DNA of 64,000 nucleotides from Typhlomys cinereus (Eukaryota > Chordata > Mammalia > Rodentia > Platacanthomyidae), in the NCBI GenBank assembly GCA_023101885.1, contig JALPQD010000233.1, forward strand, positions 2,021,501 to 2,085,500, written 5' to 3'. Shown in pieces: positions 47,328-58,779 of this stretch; within the stretch, counting starts at the first letter, position 1; every line of letters begins with the position of its first letter. A model generated the notes under the pieces. That model saw only the letters and a program-made list of their open reading frames with translations, had not been told where the DNA came from and did not search any database. The position numbers and the translations under genes were made by a program.

Positions 47328-48082
47328 AAGTGCTGCTGCATAGGCGAATGTGGAATAAACATTGATAAATGCTTGTGACTTGTAGAAGCCTGACTTTGAA
47401 AAATTCCGTGTCAGAGTTTTAGGTCACATTCTGACAACAATTAGGAACACCAAAATAAATAGTTGGCAATTCTTCTTGGTTATGACAGGTGATGTAAAGC
47501 CATCTTTACAAGAAAAAAATCTCATTTTGTGAATGCAGTTTCCAATACCCAAGCATCGAGCTGTTACTATCTATATATATTTCTGTTAAAAATCATATTT
47601 GAATGCTTTTGAGGATTTGAAAAGTTTGGGAAAGCTGTTTTCCCTTCATTATTTGTAATATTCTTCTTCTACTATAATTCTATACTTCACACACCATCTT
47701 TGAGGTGGTTAAAAGGAAAGTTAAATATCCAGTTAAATATTTTTATTGTCTTTAATATAAAATACCTATGGGTGATATTTTCATGTCATGTTCTAGAAAA
47801 GTGTAAGTGATTCTGCAGCATTGGCTGAAATATTAAGCATTTATAGTTTATTTGATTTTTAGATAGTTTATAATCTTCACGTCTCATGTAACATAATCAT
47901 GCATTACTTTCTGTAATGTTTAGATTGTGTGAATAAATGTATTTACATCCAAGCTGACCAATTTGGCTTACTACTTTCTGAAGTTGCTTAATGCTACATA
48001 AACTTGGCTCTGAAATTGTTTAAAGAACAATTCATCTCATACAATCATTGTGTTTGTTAATTTACCCTAGATTTCTTTTCTC

Positions 48083-48083
<1 letters not shown>
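47328..48083. other. Unique AT-rich DNA, no gene seen
   Basis: No recognisable repeat or coding sequence. Confidence 0.5.

Positions 48084-48128
<45 letters not shown>
48084..48128. repeat. (GT)n microsatellite
   Basis: About 22 uninterrupted GT units, the longest dinucleotide array in the window. Confidence 0.98.
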
Positions 48129-48131
<3 letters not shown>

Positions 48132-49199
48132 ATATATGTGTGGTGTATGATTGTACACATAACCAAGCATATGTGCATCTGCTGAGACCATAGAAGTAAG
48201 TCTGGTATCCTGCTCTATCACTGCTTGTTTTATGCTATCTGTATGTCTTCTCATTGAAGCTAGATTTGTTCATAGACAACAAACCTTCCTATTTCCACCC
48301 ACTCTACACAGTGTTTGATCAATACTAAGGGTTGAAAATAACTAAAATATATTGTACACATTAATATGAAACTGTAATGAATTAAAATTTGAAAGTAAAG
48401 ACATTAAAACTTGATAGTACAAAACAAAGAGATACTATGTAAAATATATTTGAAAACAAGAATTCAGTTAAATAAAATTTTTAAGTGTAACATAATATCC
48501 AGGATTCAAACATCAAAACCATTAATTAGTTATATGAATATCCACATATACAGTTCCATATACAAAGCCATAGCACATGTTTTATTAATTTTCTGGACTA
48601 TATTAAAAATAGATTGTACACTAAATAAATATGTTTATTTTCCTTTCACATTGGTATCCAAATTTGTGTTTCTGCCTGGTAAAGTTTTAGCTCTAATCAT
48701 GTCCACATGATGTCTCAGGCCCATCAGACATGTCTCATTCAACCTCTAGGGCAATGTCTATTCATCACCCATCTCTGCCACCTAAATTTCATTGACTGTG
48801 TGGTGGTCATGTAGCTGTAACAAGAACAAGGCCTAGCTGAACTATTAGGTAATGGAGAACAATAGATCTCTTCTGCTGTACTTGTACCATGCATTGAATG
48901 TGAATATAAGCATTCACCTTATGAATGATGTATGAACAGAAACTTCCTGAAACTTGAATGCAACAGAAATAAATTTTTAAAAGTTCCACATGGAGAATAA
49001 GACAAATACTGCAAAGAAAATAACATAGAGTATTTCTCTTCATACATCCTGGAGTCATTAAAATGGCAAGCTAGGTGGTTATCTAGGTTCTACTTATCTC
49101 TGTCCCTTGAGAAAATAATTTATTTCCATAAATAAACATTTAGTCACAAAAGGCAGATAATAAATTAATAGAAAATTCATCAAACCTACTCACTAATCA
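48129..49199. other. Unique AT-rich DNA, no gene seen
   Basis: Two frames (48411-48710 plus, 48807-49058 minus) have no recognisable domain. Confidence 0.5.
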
Positions 49200-49644
49200 T
49201 GGTAATTTTTTATTATTATTTCTGCTCATACAAACTTCATAGGTACACCAGTTCCTTCCCTCCCCCCCCCACTCCCCTGCTCCCCCTCCCCTCACCCCTT
49301 GCCTCCCCATCCCCCAGTGCCTCCCCCCCCAATCCCCAGAGAGTCCTTTCATGTGCATGCCAGACTCTCCTCTGGGCCCTCCTCTCCGATGACGTACAAG
49401 GATCCAGTGGCATTTCCCTGAACCCTTTTCTGTGTTCCCCTTAAGCTCTGGGAATTGGGGCAGAAGGCACTGGGAGATGGGGAAGGAGGGAGGTGGGGAG
49501 GGGGAGCAGGGGATACGGGGGGGGGGAGGGAGGGAGGGAACTGGTGTACCTATTAAGTTTGTATGAGCTGAAATAATAATAAAAAATGTATTAATAATAT
49601 ATATATATATATATAAAGCATAGGAACACTACTGTGGTAATTTT
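49200..49644 (-). mobile_element. L1 3' UTR (minus strand) split by a second L1 3' end (plus strand)
   Basis: The outer element runs from about 49210 to 49445 and resumes at 49616-49634 (cataggaacactactgtgg), giving the same order as the copy at 1.65 kb. A short duplication tggtaatttt flanks it (49200-49209, 49635-49644). Both parts are 3' UTR only. Confidence 0.85.
49446..49615 (+). mobile_element. Nested L1 3' end (plus strand)
   Basis: About 155 bp of L1 3' UTR in the sense orientation, starting ctctgggaattggggcagaa. It then has the G-rich tract, tattaagtttgtatgagctg, and an A-rich tail that runs into an (AT)n run (49592-49611). It sits inside the outer minus-strand element immediately after ccccttaag. 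Only a three-base match (aag) is found on both sides. Confidence 0.8.
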
Positions 49645-49888
49645 AAGATATTCCATATATGATAAAACTATGTTCTCACCTTTGAAATGTGATTCCAACC
49701 TGTGTTCTCTGTAAGGCATTATTTGATTCTCTTTGTCAGGCATCTATATCACCTCTGAGCTTTGGATTTTCTTTGTATCTAACCCTGCTTTTTTTTTTAA
49801 GTTTGTAATTTTCAATCACTGGAGATATTTTATCTCATAGTTTTGAAAATTTCTCTGGTCTCTGTTGCTTAGCAGAAGACTTTCTATG

Positions 49889-50127
49889 AAAATAAATTAA
49901 ATGGGGCTGGAGAATTGGCTCAGGGGTTAAAACTTCACCTCACAAACAGAAGGTCCTGAGTCCAGATCCCATATCCCACATAAAAACTCCAAGCAGAAAC
50001 AGAAGAAGACTGGACTTCTGACCCTGGAGTGGATTGAGCCTGGGAAAGCCCAAAATGAAGCAAAAAGGAGGTAAAAGCAGTCCAGGATGATTACTGTAAT
50101 TACCCTTGGTCCTCCCAGTGAATTCTG

Positions 50128-50170
<43 letters not shown>

Positions 50171-50195
50171 TAAAATAAGATAAAATAAATTAAAT
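49889..50195 (+). mobile_element. B2-like SINE, older subfamily
   Basis: A 14-bp duplication aaaataaattaaat flanks it (49889-49902 and 50182-50195). It has a head (ggggctggagaattggctca), a B-box region (cctgagtccagatcccatat), a body typical of the older subfamily and a CA array (50129-50168). The minus frames here are shadows. Confidence 0.9.
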
Positions 50196-52189
50196 AGAGG
50201 ATTCAAACCATATTGCCAAATATTAGGTACAAATCCTCAATGACAACAAAGAAATTCAGCAACTGATTTTCAAAAATATCATCCTGAAAGTGATATGATT
50301 TGACTATTTTCTAATATAGGGGAAATATAAAGTTCAATTTTACATATGTATATTGTGTAATTACTCTCATATGTGACTAAAATTTATATATTATATATAT
50401 TATTAATTATATTATTATTAAGTATAAACACAGATAATTTTTTCACCAGTGTTCAAATATTGTAATCATATGAACTTCAACTTACCATAGTATAATTAAT
50501 GCTTGGAGAACCTCCTAACAGAAATAGAAAATATTAAATATCATCAGTTAACTGTTCCATGAATTTCGTTAGGTGACTTTATCACCATTTTCTATCACTT
50601 CCAAGAGTGCTAACAGAAAACACATAGTCAAAGAGGTTTCATGAGCTGGAAATCATCTTGAATCCTAAAATCCTAGGATAACTTACTGGAATGTCCCTTT
50701 ACAATCCATAGAAGTTTAACATCTCAAGTGTTTAGTCATGATTGGAATAAGCTATCTTTGTCCAACCCACTTCATTCCCAAATATGATCTTAAACTTACT
50801 GGTTTTAAAAGAAGACAATGACATATTTTTTCAGTTTTACAAACAGGCAAACCAAATTTCTATTTGTAACTCATTGAAAATCTTTTCAACATCTCTAGTT
50901 TTTCTATGCAAACAAACAAAGTTGTCCAATATGAGATTCATTTGTTTCTTCACATATTGTGATACACTGAGACAGAGACATCAATGATGAATATTTCAGA
51001 AAAATGACATTGAGGGAAAATTTTATATTTCTAGAAATACCATTCTATCATATCTCTGTCTGCTAGTTATAAACACAAATTTCCTAGTTCATTGGGTGCT
51101 TGGAGTATTTTGTAAGTAAAAACAATTTAATAGCTATACGTAAAAAGTTTAGTTTATAAAAACCCCATATGTATTAATACTAGAACTGAACTGTCTCTCA
51201 AATTAGCTGGTACATCAATCATCTCATTAAAATAAAAAATCTTTTCTTTCTCTGAAATTATCAGAAGCATTGGAGGATTCAGACTTCAGTTGTATTAACT
51301 TTTAAAGACATAAATATGCAGATCCTGGTTGATGTGAAGACAATACTTTTTAAAAATAAATGAAGACATTCAAAATAAATTTCCTAAAATATTAGGTTTA
51401 TAATGGAATACAAAATGATCTTTAACTGTAGTGGTACTATCAAATGCTGCTATAGTCAGCTACTATAGATGCCATGGTGTAAATGTATTAGTGTGCTAAG
51501 AGACCCAGCCCTGGTATAATTATGTTAGGAGCCAATAAGACAGCTCAGAGATCAATATGCTAAGACAGATAGAGTAAAGGACCATAGCCAGCAGACTGAG
51601 AATAGATTAGTCTGGCAGGTCCCTAACTGAGTCTTGAAAAGGGAGATATCTTTGTTGTAGAAACACATTAATCGTAAATTTTCCTGGACAAGGGATTTGA
51701 AGAGAAAGCTTGGACTGCATTGCTCATATCACTCAATAGAACTATCACTGCAACTATTACTAATGAAGATTTAAGCTTTTCATTTTGATTTCACAAGCCA
51801 TTCTCACAAAAACCTAAATGTTCTGAAGGATTTTTTTCGAGTTTCCCCATGGTGCGACTGAAACCCTTCTTTGGTTATCAAGCTGTGTTAACATTGTTGT
51901 AAAGTTTTCAGATTTCCATGATCATATTTAGTGCATTGCTGTCTACAATGTCAAGTTTATTTGTGTGACGTTTTTTGAATATGGGGAAAGCACCCATTCT
52001 TCTCAATCTTTCTCCCAAGTTTCATATTATTTAAATAATTCTATATTAATAGTAACTAGATGCATGATAAGAAAGGAGGTCTGTTGGAAACTTACCTTAA
52101 GCATTTTTAATAAAATTTCTTTACATCCTATGTCTTACCTAGTGACTTTTTTAATATAAAGAAGTAGGATAATTTAATAGCCTTGGAAA
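50196..52189. other. Unique AT-rich DNA, no gene seen
   Basis: No recognisable transposon. Short plus frames at 50784-50987 and 51965-52159 lack domain signatures. Confidence 0.5.
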
Positions 52190-52295
52190 GGTGGGGGAGA
52201 CAGACAGAGAAAAAAGAGGAGAAACAGAGAGAGACACAGAGACAGAAACAGAAGGAAGGAAAGAAAAAAGAAGAGGAATTGAGAGAAACAAAGGG
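52190..52295. repeat. Purine-rich GAGA/GACA low-complexity tract
   Basis: Imperfect agacagagaaaa, gagagacacag and gaaggaaag units. The charged plus frames (52183-52406) are its translations. Confidence 0.85.
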
Positions 52296-52299
52296 CCGA

Positions 52300-53535
52300 C
52301 CTTTTGTGGTTACAGTTTGGCACATCTGCTCATGCCCAATCAAGCTTTCAAACAGAGAGTCGTAAACAAAAGGAGCCATCAAGCAAGGACAAAGTCAGAG
52401 ACATAAGTGGTTTGAATGAGTGTGCAATTTCTGCCGTATGACCATCCTGACACAATTGCTCTAATTTTCTTTCCAGAAATGACTGATAAAAGATTTAGGT
52501 AATTGCTATGGAGACAGACTTCCTTCCATCACTAGGTATCTTGAATAATACAGCCTCAGGGTCACAAGATGGAGTGTCAGTTTCTGCAGAGCCCTAAATT
52601 AATACTTGTCCCTGCTTTGGCTGCACTTCCTGTACATCTAATGAAGTGAATGTCATTTATTTTGACAATGTATTGAAAATCACTTGATCAAATGACTAGT
52701 CTGTAATGAACACAAAAGGCAATATAGGCAGAGAAACTATAAACTTCAAAGTAGCATAAATAAATATCAAATTCTCAAAGCACTTTCTTTCCTTAAAACC
52801 ACTATGTGGTAAGAATAAATATGAAACAAAATAGTTTCTAAAAGTGCATTTTGTGTGCAGGCTAATTCTTTTTTTTTTCCTGTTTCTGCTCTCATGACTG
52901 AGACTGACCCATTTCCATTCAGACTGTGACCTTGTCCCATCTAATCAAACTTAATTTGTCTAGTTGATCTCTGTATTTCTAGGTATTAAGTAGCACACTA
53001 AAAAAATGCTAATGCTTACAAGAAAATTTCAAAAATCTTACACAGCAGCATTGTTAAATATTTTAACTTCGCTCATGAACAATCAACTTACATAACAGTC
53101 TAAAACTTCACCCATCAGGCAGATTATAACCTCCATGTGTTCTGACTAACAAAATCGGCACTATGCACATGAACAGTCCTTACACTGACAAATGACTAGA
53201 AGATTCATTCTAAGAACATGCCACACAAATTTAAAAGATCTTTTTTTCTCAACATGAGAAAAGTCTTGCATTAAACTTGGTATTTCTCTGTCCAGTGGAA
53301 AGCAATACCTAAAATTTGCAAATGATCAAACACTGGAATTAAATATACAACCAATCTATTGTACTGAATGCAAATCCCTTAATTTTCTTTGTTCAGAAAA
53401 CAAGAGGAAGATTTTTGGAGCCAATAACAGGAGTATAGTTGAGATTTTCAGTTTGTATGAAAGAGAAATGTACTTAGAGCCATCTTGGCAAGAGGACCAC
53501 AGCAAAGCACATGTCTGTACAGTGGCCTTGTGAAA
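52300..53535. other. Unique DNA, partly a candidate conserved block
   Basis: 52300-52700 is transposon-free, with balanced composition and several TAAT-core sites; the rest is AT-rich. No exon is seen. Confidence 0.35.
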
Positions 53536-53539
53536 GTGC

Positions 53540-54230
53540 AATGTAGTGTTTAAATACAGCCAGCAGAAGCCAGTGGATAATGCGCAGTAATGGGTTAATC
53601 AATACTTATTATGGTTTTATTGGTTCACTAAAGAGAGAACAGAACCTAGTGAGCGCAGAGTCGAAGAAATCACTGCATCTGATCTAGATAGCATCTACTC
53701 TCCCTAAGGGATTTCCCTATTCAAGAATCCAATTTACCATGTCTGATTGACAAGCATTGGATCCCAGGGAATCACATAACTCTTTTTAGGACCCAATAAA
53801 ATTCTAATGGATTTGTCTGACTGGCCTGGAGACTTCTAGTTTTACTAAGCCGAGGTGGTTTGCTGCAATTAGCCTTTATTCCACTTGCAGTTGAAAAACT
53901 AGGCTATTAAGAGTCATCCCCTCTTTTGTAAATGTCGAAGTCATGCTGCGATGTACTCACTGGAAGAAGGCACTATGTTGAATAAAAGAGGATCTTTATG
54001 ATGAATGATAAACATTTTGAAAGCTATTGAAAAGATGGCAGCCAACACAGAACTCAAATGAAAAAAAGCAGAAAGTCAAACAGAGCTGCATCCTTAAAAT
54101 CCATTTATGGTTTGATAGTCTTCGCAATCCTCATTCAGGTAACCATGACAGAAAGACACCTCTATCTGCCAAGGATGCTTTCATATATGCACCTCTTGAT
54201 CTAGTTTTCCATCAGTAGTTGAAGTTTGAA
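53540..54230. promoter_or_regulatory. Candidate conserved non-coding element
   Basis: A repeat-free, moderately GC block with close-packed motifs: gggttaatcaatacttatta near 53590, ggttttattggttcac, ctgattgacaagcattggat near 53740, tttgctgcaattagccttta near 53860, and ggctattaagagtcatcccc near 53902. These include TAAT/ATTA and CCAAT-like cores. No long frame or splice pattern argues for coding. The call rests on composition and motif density only. Confidence 0.3.
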
Positions 54231-55159
54231 AAAAATTTCCCTAACAACAAAATGCTTAAGGATATCTGTTCCTATCCCTGTCCTGTTTACCTGGAGAAAA
54301 TACTTTGTGCTTCACAACTAATTTCACAACAAACATACATAATATGTTTGACCATAGCATCCCATCAGGGTAGCTACTGAGAAACAGAAAAACAGGAAGG
54401 AGGTCTTGAAGCCATGGCTGAAATGCAAATTAAAATTATAAATTGTATTTTCAAGCAAATACTCCAATAAAATAAAAATCCTGGTGCAGCCCATTTCTTT
54501 CTAAATTTTGTTTACCCTTCCAAGAGGTATGAGTGACAATATGAATGTGTTTAAATGGAATAGACATCATAATCCAGAAAATATCATAATCAGAATGACT
54601 TTCACATATGAGAGGTATTTAGTGAGATATTGTAGTTTATGCCTTTCTTCTCACACTTGGAGGGATCTTTCTGACATCCTATGAATTGATATAAGCTCAT
54701 GTCACAGTTTTCCAGAATACAGTTTAAGACTGCAGAGTCCAGCCAAAAGGCTCTTCTAAGTGAGTATAATAAATATGATTTCAATTATGCTAATAAATGA
54801 TTAAAATAGTAAACAAGTGAGTGCACTTCATGTTTGAGCACATGAAATTGTTTAACTGTGATAAAACTATCACATTTAGCCTATTTAAACATCTTTATAG
54901 TGACCTTGTAATTTAAAGTTTATTAAAAAGACAAAAGGCATGCTGTGTATGATAATTACAAAGGAAAGCTGAAATAAAGCAAAACAAGAGGAAGGGAGGT
55001 AGAAACAAGTAGAACATGCAAACAACTGAAGAGAAGGAAGTTGAGAAAATATCAATATGCTTGTTATGTAGAAATAAGTCATACATGATTTAAATAATTT
55101 TGCCTTACTCCTATGATTAAAAAAATTGCTAATCAAAATTCTGTAAAACTAGGCAGGAG
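54231..55159. other. Unique AT-rich DNA, no gene seen
   Basis: No recognisable repeat or coding region. Confidence 0.5.
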
Positions 55160-55425
55160 GATCTAAAATGCTGCCTACACAAGTATGAAGACTGGAGTTT
55201 AGGTGTGCAGACCCCCACAATAATGTTGGAAGAAATTGCATAGGTGTCTGTAGTCTCAAAAATCCTTACAAATATGAGAGATAGAGACCTAACACTTTCC
55301 AGAAGCTCAAGAGTCAGGGAAAGGGATGGGACAGCAACTGAAGATTGTTCTCTGACCTCCACACATTCACATCCATCTACATGCAGACCTGCATATGCTT
55401 CATGGGAAACGTGTGATCACAATAG
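55160..55425 (+). mobile_element. Old B3-like SINE
   Basis: Parts in order: cacaagtatgaagactggag, tttaggtgtgcagaccccca, caataatgttggaag, then ttctctgacctccacacatt and catctacatgcagacctgca. This is the layout of B3-related SINEs: an anticodon-like stem followed by a CA-rich 3' end. The plus and minus frames across it are shadows. Confidence 0.6.
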
Positions 55426-56180
55426 TTATATTTGTGAACATTATAATTCTACAGACACACTAAACAGAGTGGGAAGAGATATTCTATCAGTGAGAGAATG
55501 TGATCTTGCTGTCTTTATTGGGTAGGCTTAATGTATATTTCAAAGTAATTTTATAAGTATATGGTTTGTTTCTATATGAAGCTTTAATAATCCTATGAAA
55601 CTAAAATATTTTCTGCTAATTCTATTTTGTTTATAATATGAGTAGCATAATTTTTCATGCATCGGTATAATTTTCATCTTCAAAATTGAGTTTGTATTTC
55701 AATAAACAATCCAGCTTAAGGCATTTATTTTCAAAAGAATTAATCCAGGTATTTAGGAAAAAAATAATAATTTCAGTTTTAAAATAAGGTACAGAAAATG
55801 ATTGATGTCCAGAATATATTAGGATGTTACTAAATAACAAAATAAATGCATATACCAGTTTATAATTGTTAAAAATTGTACATAAGCACTTATCATAAGT
55901 AAAATTCAAATGGGCAACAAAATTTGTGAAAATCAATCATCAACTTCTTGGAAATGCAACTGGAAACCACAGTGAGATAATGTCACACCAGCCAAGTGAC
56001 TACTACCAAAAGTTAAAAACAATTTGTATGTGCTAGTTAGGAAGATAAGGAAGAGAAACTTTTACAGACTGGTAATAGGCATCCAGATTAGTATCTTCAT
56101 TCCTCATGAACAACAGATTAGGTGTTGCTCAAAAACCTAAAAATAACATTAAACTATGATCCAGTTACTCTCTTCTGGGA
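55426..56180. other. Unique AT-rich DNA, no gene seen
   Basis: No recognisable repeat apart from a weak L1-like phrase near 55955-56010 (gaaatgcaactggaaaccac, agtgagataatgtcacacca), which could be a very old L1 ORF2 remnant. Confidence 0.4.
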
Positions 56181-56190
56181 ATAGATAGAT

Positions 56191-56246
<56 letters not shown>

Positions 56247-56314
56247 CATAGATAGATACATAGATAGATACATAGATACATAGATACATAGATAGATGAT
56301 AGGATAGATAGATA
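56181..56314. repeat. (GATA)n array with CATA variants
   Basis: Pure GATA units to about 56244, then interspersed GATACATA units. It is the second long GATA array in the window. Confidence 0.97.
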
Positions 56315-57974
56315 TCCATTGATGGGAATCAATGTTGCTCCTCTATTCCCAATAGCTGAGATACAGAATAAATTGAGTTGCCTATCAATGAAGGAAAAGA
56401 TAGAATATAGAAAAATATATATGGGTGTATATAGGTTTCAAGGTAATTTTATGAATATTTAGTTTGTTTCTGACCTTCCAATGTGACACAGTTTTCCTTA
56501 AATGATGTAGTCGTCATTACTGCACACATCTGTATGTGATCTCTTAGCACAAACTAAAGCAAGTGATTTACACATTATCCATGGTAAGCTACTTTGTTAT
56601 TTGAACACATTGCAGTTTTATTTCATTGTTTTAGGTTTCTTGTTAGTACAACATATTGTTGATTTTATTCATAGTGTTTCTGCCTTGTCTTTATGGTATT
56701 TCCCTTGAAATCTTAATGCTCTACTATAATAAAAAGAATGCTGCAGAAACAAAGTAATTCATTAAAGATGAGAGGATTGTGGAGAATGCAATCTGGACTG
56801 CAGCCATCTTCGTACCTACCTGCCATGGTTTTGCTGTTGACAGATGATGCTAAAGACAGATCAGTGCCAATAGTGAAGACTGATAGTTCATTTCAAGTTT
56901 TGCTTTTTAGTTAAAACAAAGTACAGCTGCCTCCCTCACTTCTACTTACAGCAGTAATTAAAGTTCCTGCTTTACCTATGTTGTCAAGGACATAAGGGCT
57001 TCTAATGGGAACAAATCTAGACATAAAGGCATGCTGTCAATTAACCCTGATGGCTTTAAATAATAATGAAGGAGAATGAGGGTTAAGTTACAGCTCTGCA
57101 CAATAACAAATACAGTAATTCAGCATCCCTTTCTTTCCCTGGACCTGACCCAAGAGTTTGGGAGAAGAAAGACAAGAAGATTATCTGGGTAATATGATCT
57201 TCTGACCATTGGGTGATAATGGAGTTCTCCATCAACTTTGGACTAGAGCTTAACCCTAACAAAAGATTCCTCTCCTCCAAATATGGGTCCTTCAGTCTGG
57301 GCAGCATGACTTTCTTTATCAGATTCAGCCAACAGAATGGAAACAAAACATAGATAGGGGAACTCTGACAGTATTTTCTGCTCTGTCCTGTATGAAGATG
57401 TTGTCTTCCCTGACAAGCCTGTAACTCACAAGCTGGCATAATGCTGAGAATGTTTTACTTATTTTTTTATCATAGTTATTCTATTCAGATAAGGAAAAAC
57501 ACTGTATAAAAACAACACAAGGGAGTTAAATTTATGTCCCTCAATGGCTAACTTATTTTAAAAGTAAAATAGAAGCATTTTGGAAACACTTTTTCATTCA
57601 TACTACCCTGAGTAGAGTGTGCATTGACCTCAAAATGTTCTTGCTTTTACTACATTCTAAACTTGCCTTTTGATGCTGATGGAAAGAATCAATCCTTCCA
57701 CAGAAAAAGCACCTGCCTTTGCAAAATCGCCTTTCAGACGCTGACAGAAAGAATGATATATACCTGCCTTTGCTTATAAAGCCTTTGAGACTGTATTGTG
57801 AAAAAGCTGCACTTACCCAAGTAACAAAACAGGACACTCAATGTAAAGTTCAATTAGTACAACTAAATGCTCACCTTTCATTTTTCAAGATGAAAGTCAA
57901 AGATTTCGGTGGGAATAATAATTCTTGTGGCCTTCATGTCCTGTTCTGATTCTCATTTTTTATTCTCTTTCTGA
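56315..57974. other. Unique DNA, no gene seen
   Basis: 56740-57130 and 57590-57950 are transposon-free and of balanced composition, so they might be conserved. The minus frame at 57083-57439 (118 residues) and the pair at 57598-57949 have no recognisable domain. Confidence 0.4.
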
Positions 57975-58098
57975 ACAGTGCAGCACAGGTTGGCCTTGAA
58001 GTTACTTTCTAGCCTAGGTTGGCCTTGAACTCTTGCCAATACTCCCATCTCAGGCTCTCGAGTGCTAGGATAGCAAGTGTAAATCACCCAGTCATCTC
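57975..58098 (-). mobile_element. B1 SINE, partial (minus strand)
   Basis: The sequence tctagcctaggttggccttg, aactcttgccaatactccca, tctcaggctctcgagtgcta and ggatagcaagtgtaaatcac is the reverse complement of B1. The phrase aggttggccttgaa occurs twice about 30 bp apart (near 57987 and 58016), so part of the body is duplicated. Confidence 0.8.
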
Positions 58099-58130
58099 CT
58101 TTCTCATCTCCTCACTTTGGTCATAACAGA

Positions 58131-58457
58131 GAGAAATGTAACTTTCTTTTTTTTAAAATTTTTTTATTATTTATTCAATTGTGTGTGTGGTGTGCGCGTG
58201 TATGTGTGTGTGAGTATGTATATGTGTGTGTGTAGAGCCACAGACGAATTCGGTAACCACCATGGACCGCCTCCTCCTTGTTTATTCTGCCCGGGATTCA
58301 CAGACTCCGCCCTACCAGGACCTGAAACGCAGGCCGCCCCAGCTTCCACCCGGCGTCTATACGTGGGGGTCTAGGATCCGAACTCAGGACCTTCTGCTTG
58401 CAAGGCAGAGGCTTAACTCCTGAGCCACCTCTCCAGCCCCGAGAAATGTAACTTTCT
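58131..58457 (-). mobile_element. Young B2-like SINE with perfect target duplication (minus strand)
   Basis: Perfect 17-bp duplication gagaaatgtaactttct at 58131-58147 and 58441-58457. The minus strand has the head, A box, B box, body and an AATAAA-bearing tail. The open frames in it are shadows. Confidence 0.96.
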
Positions 58458-58624
58458 AAATGATAGTTTTTAATCTACTTCACAAGGTTGTGTGATATAA
58501 TTACCTTATTACATACTAATTCTGGATTTTAATATGAATAAAACTATTTTTAAAAATCAACTATTATTCCTAGTATAGGAAATCAACTTTATTATTTTGA
58601 TAGTCCTTCTATTACAAATGAGAA
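58458..58624. other. Short unique DNA
   Basis: AT-rich, no feature seen. Confidence 0.5.
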
Positions 58625-58779
58625 GGGTCCCTTTCCCCACTCACCACCCGGGACTCGCGCAGTCCAGCCGGGACTCACCACGACCTAGGTAAGCTCTGCC
58701 CCAAAAGCCCAGGCCAAATAATTCAGTTCAGTTAAAAATGCACAGAAATTGAAAGAAGGTCTTAAGAGTTAAAACAACA

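Noticed and set aside
56181..56314. Spaced direct repeats, considered as a CRISPR-like array
   Set aside because: It is a plain tetranucleotide microsatellite in a mammalian genome, with no repeat-spacer structure.
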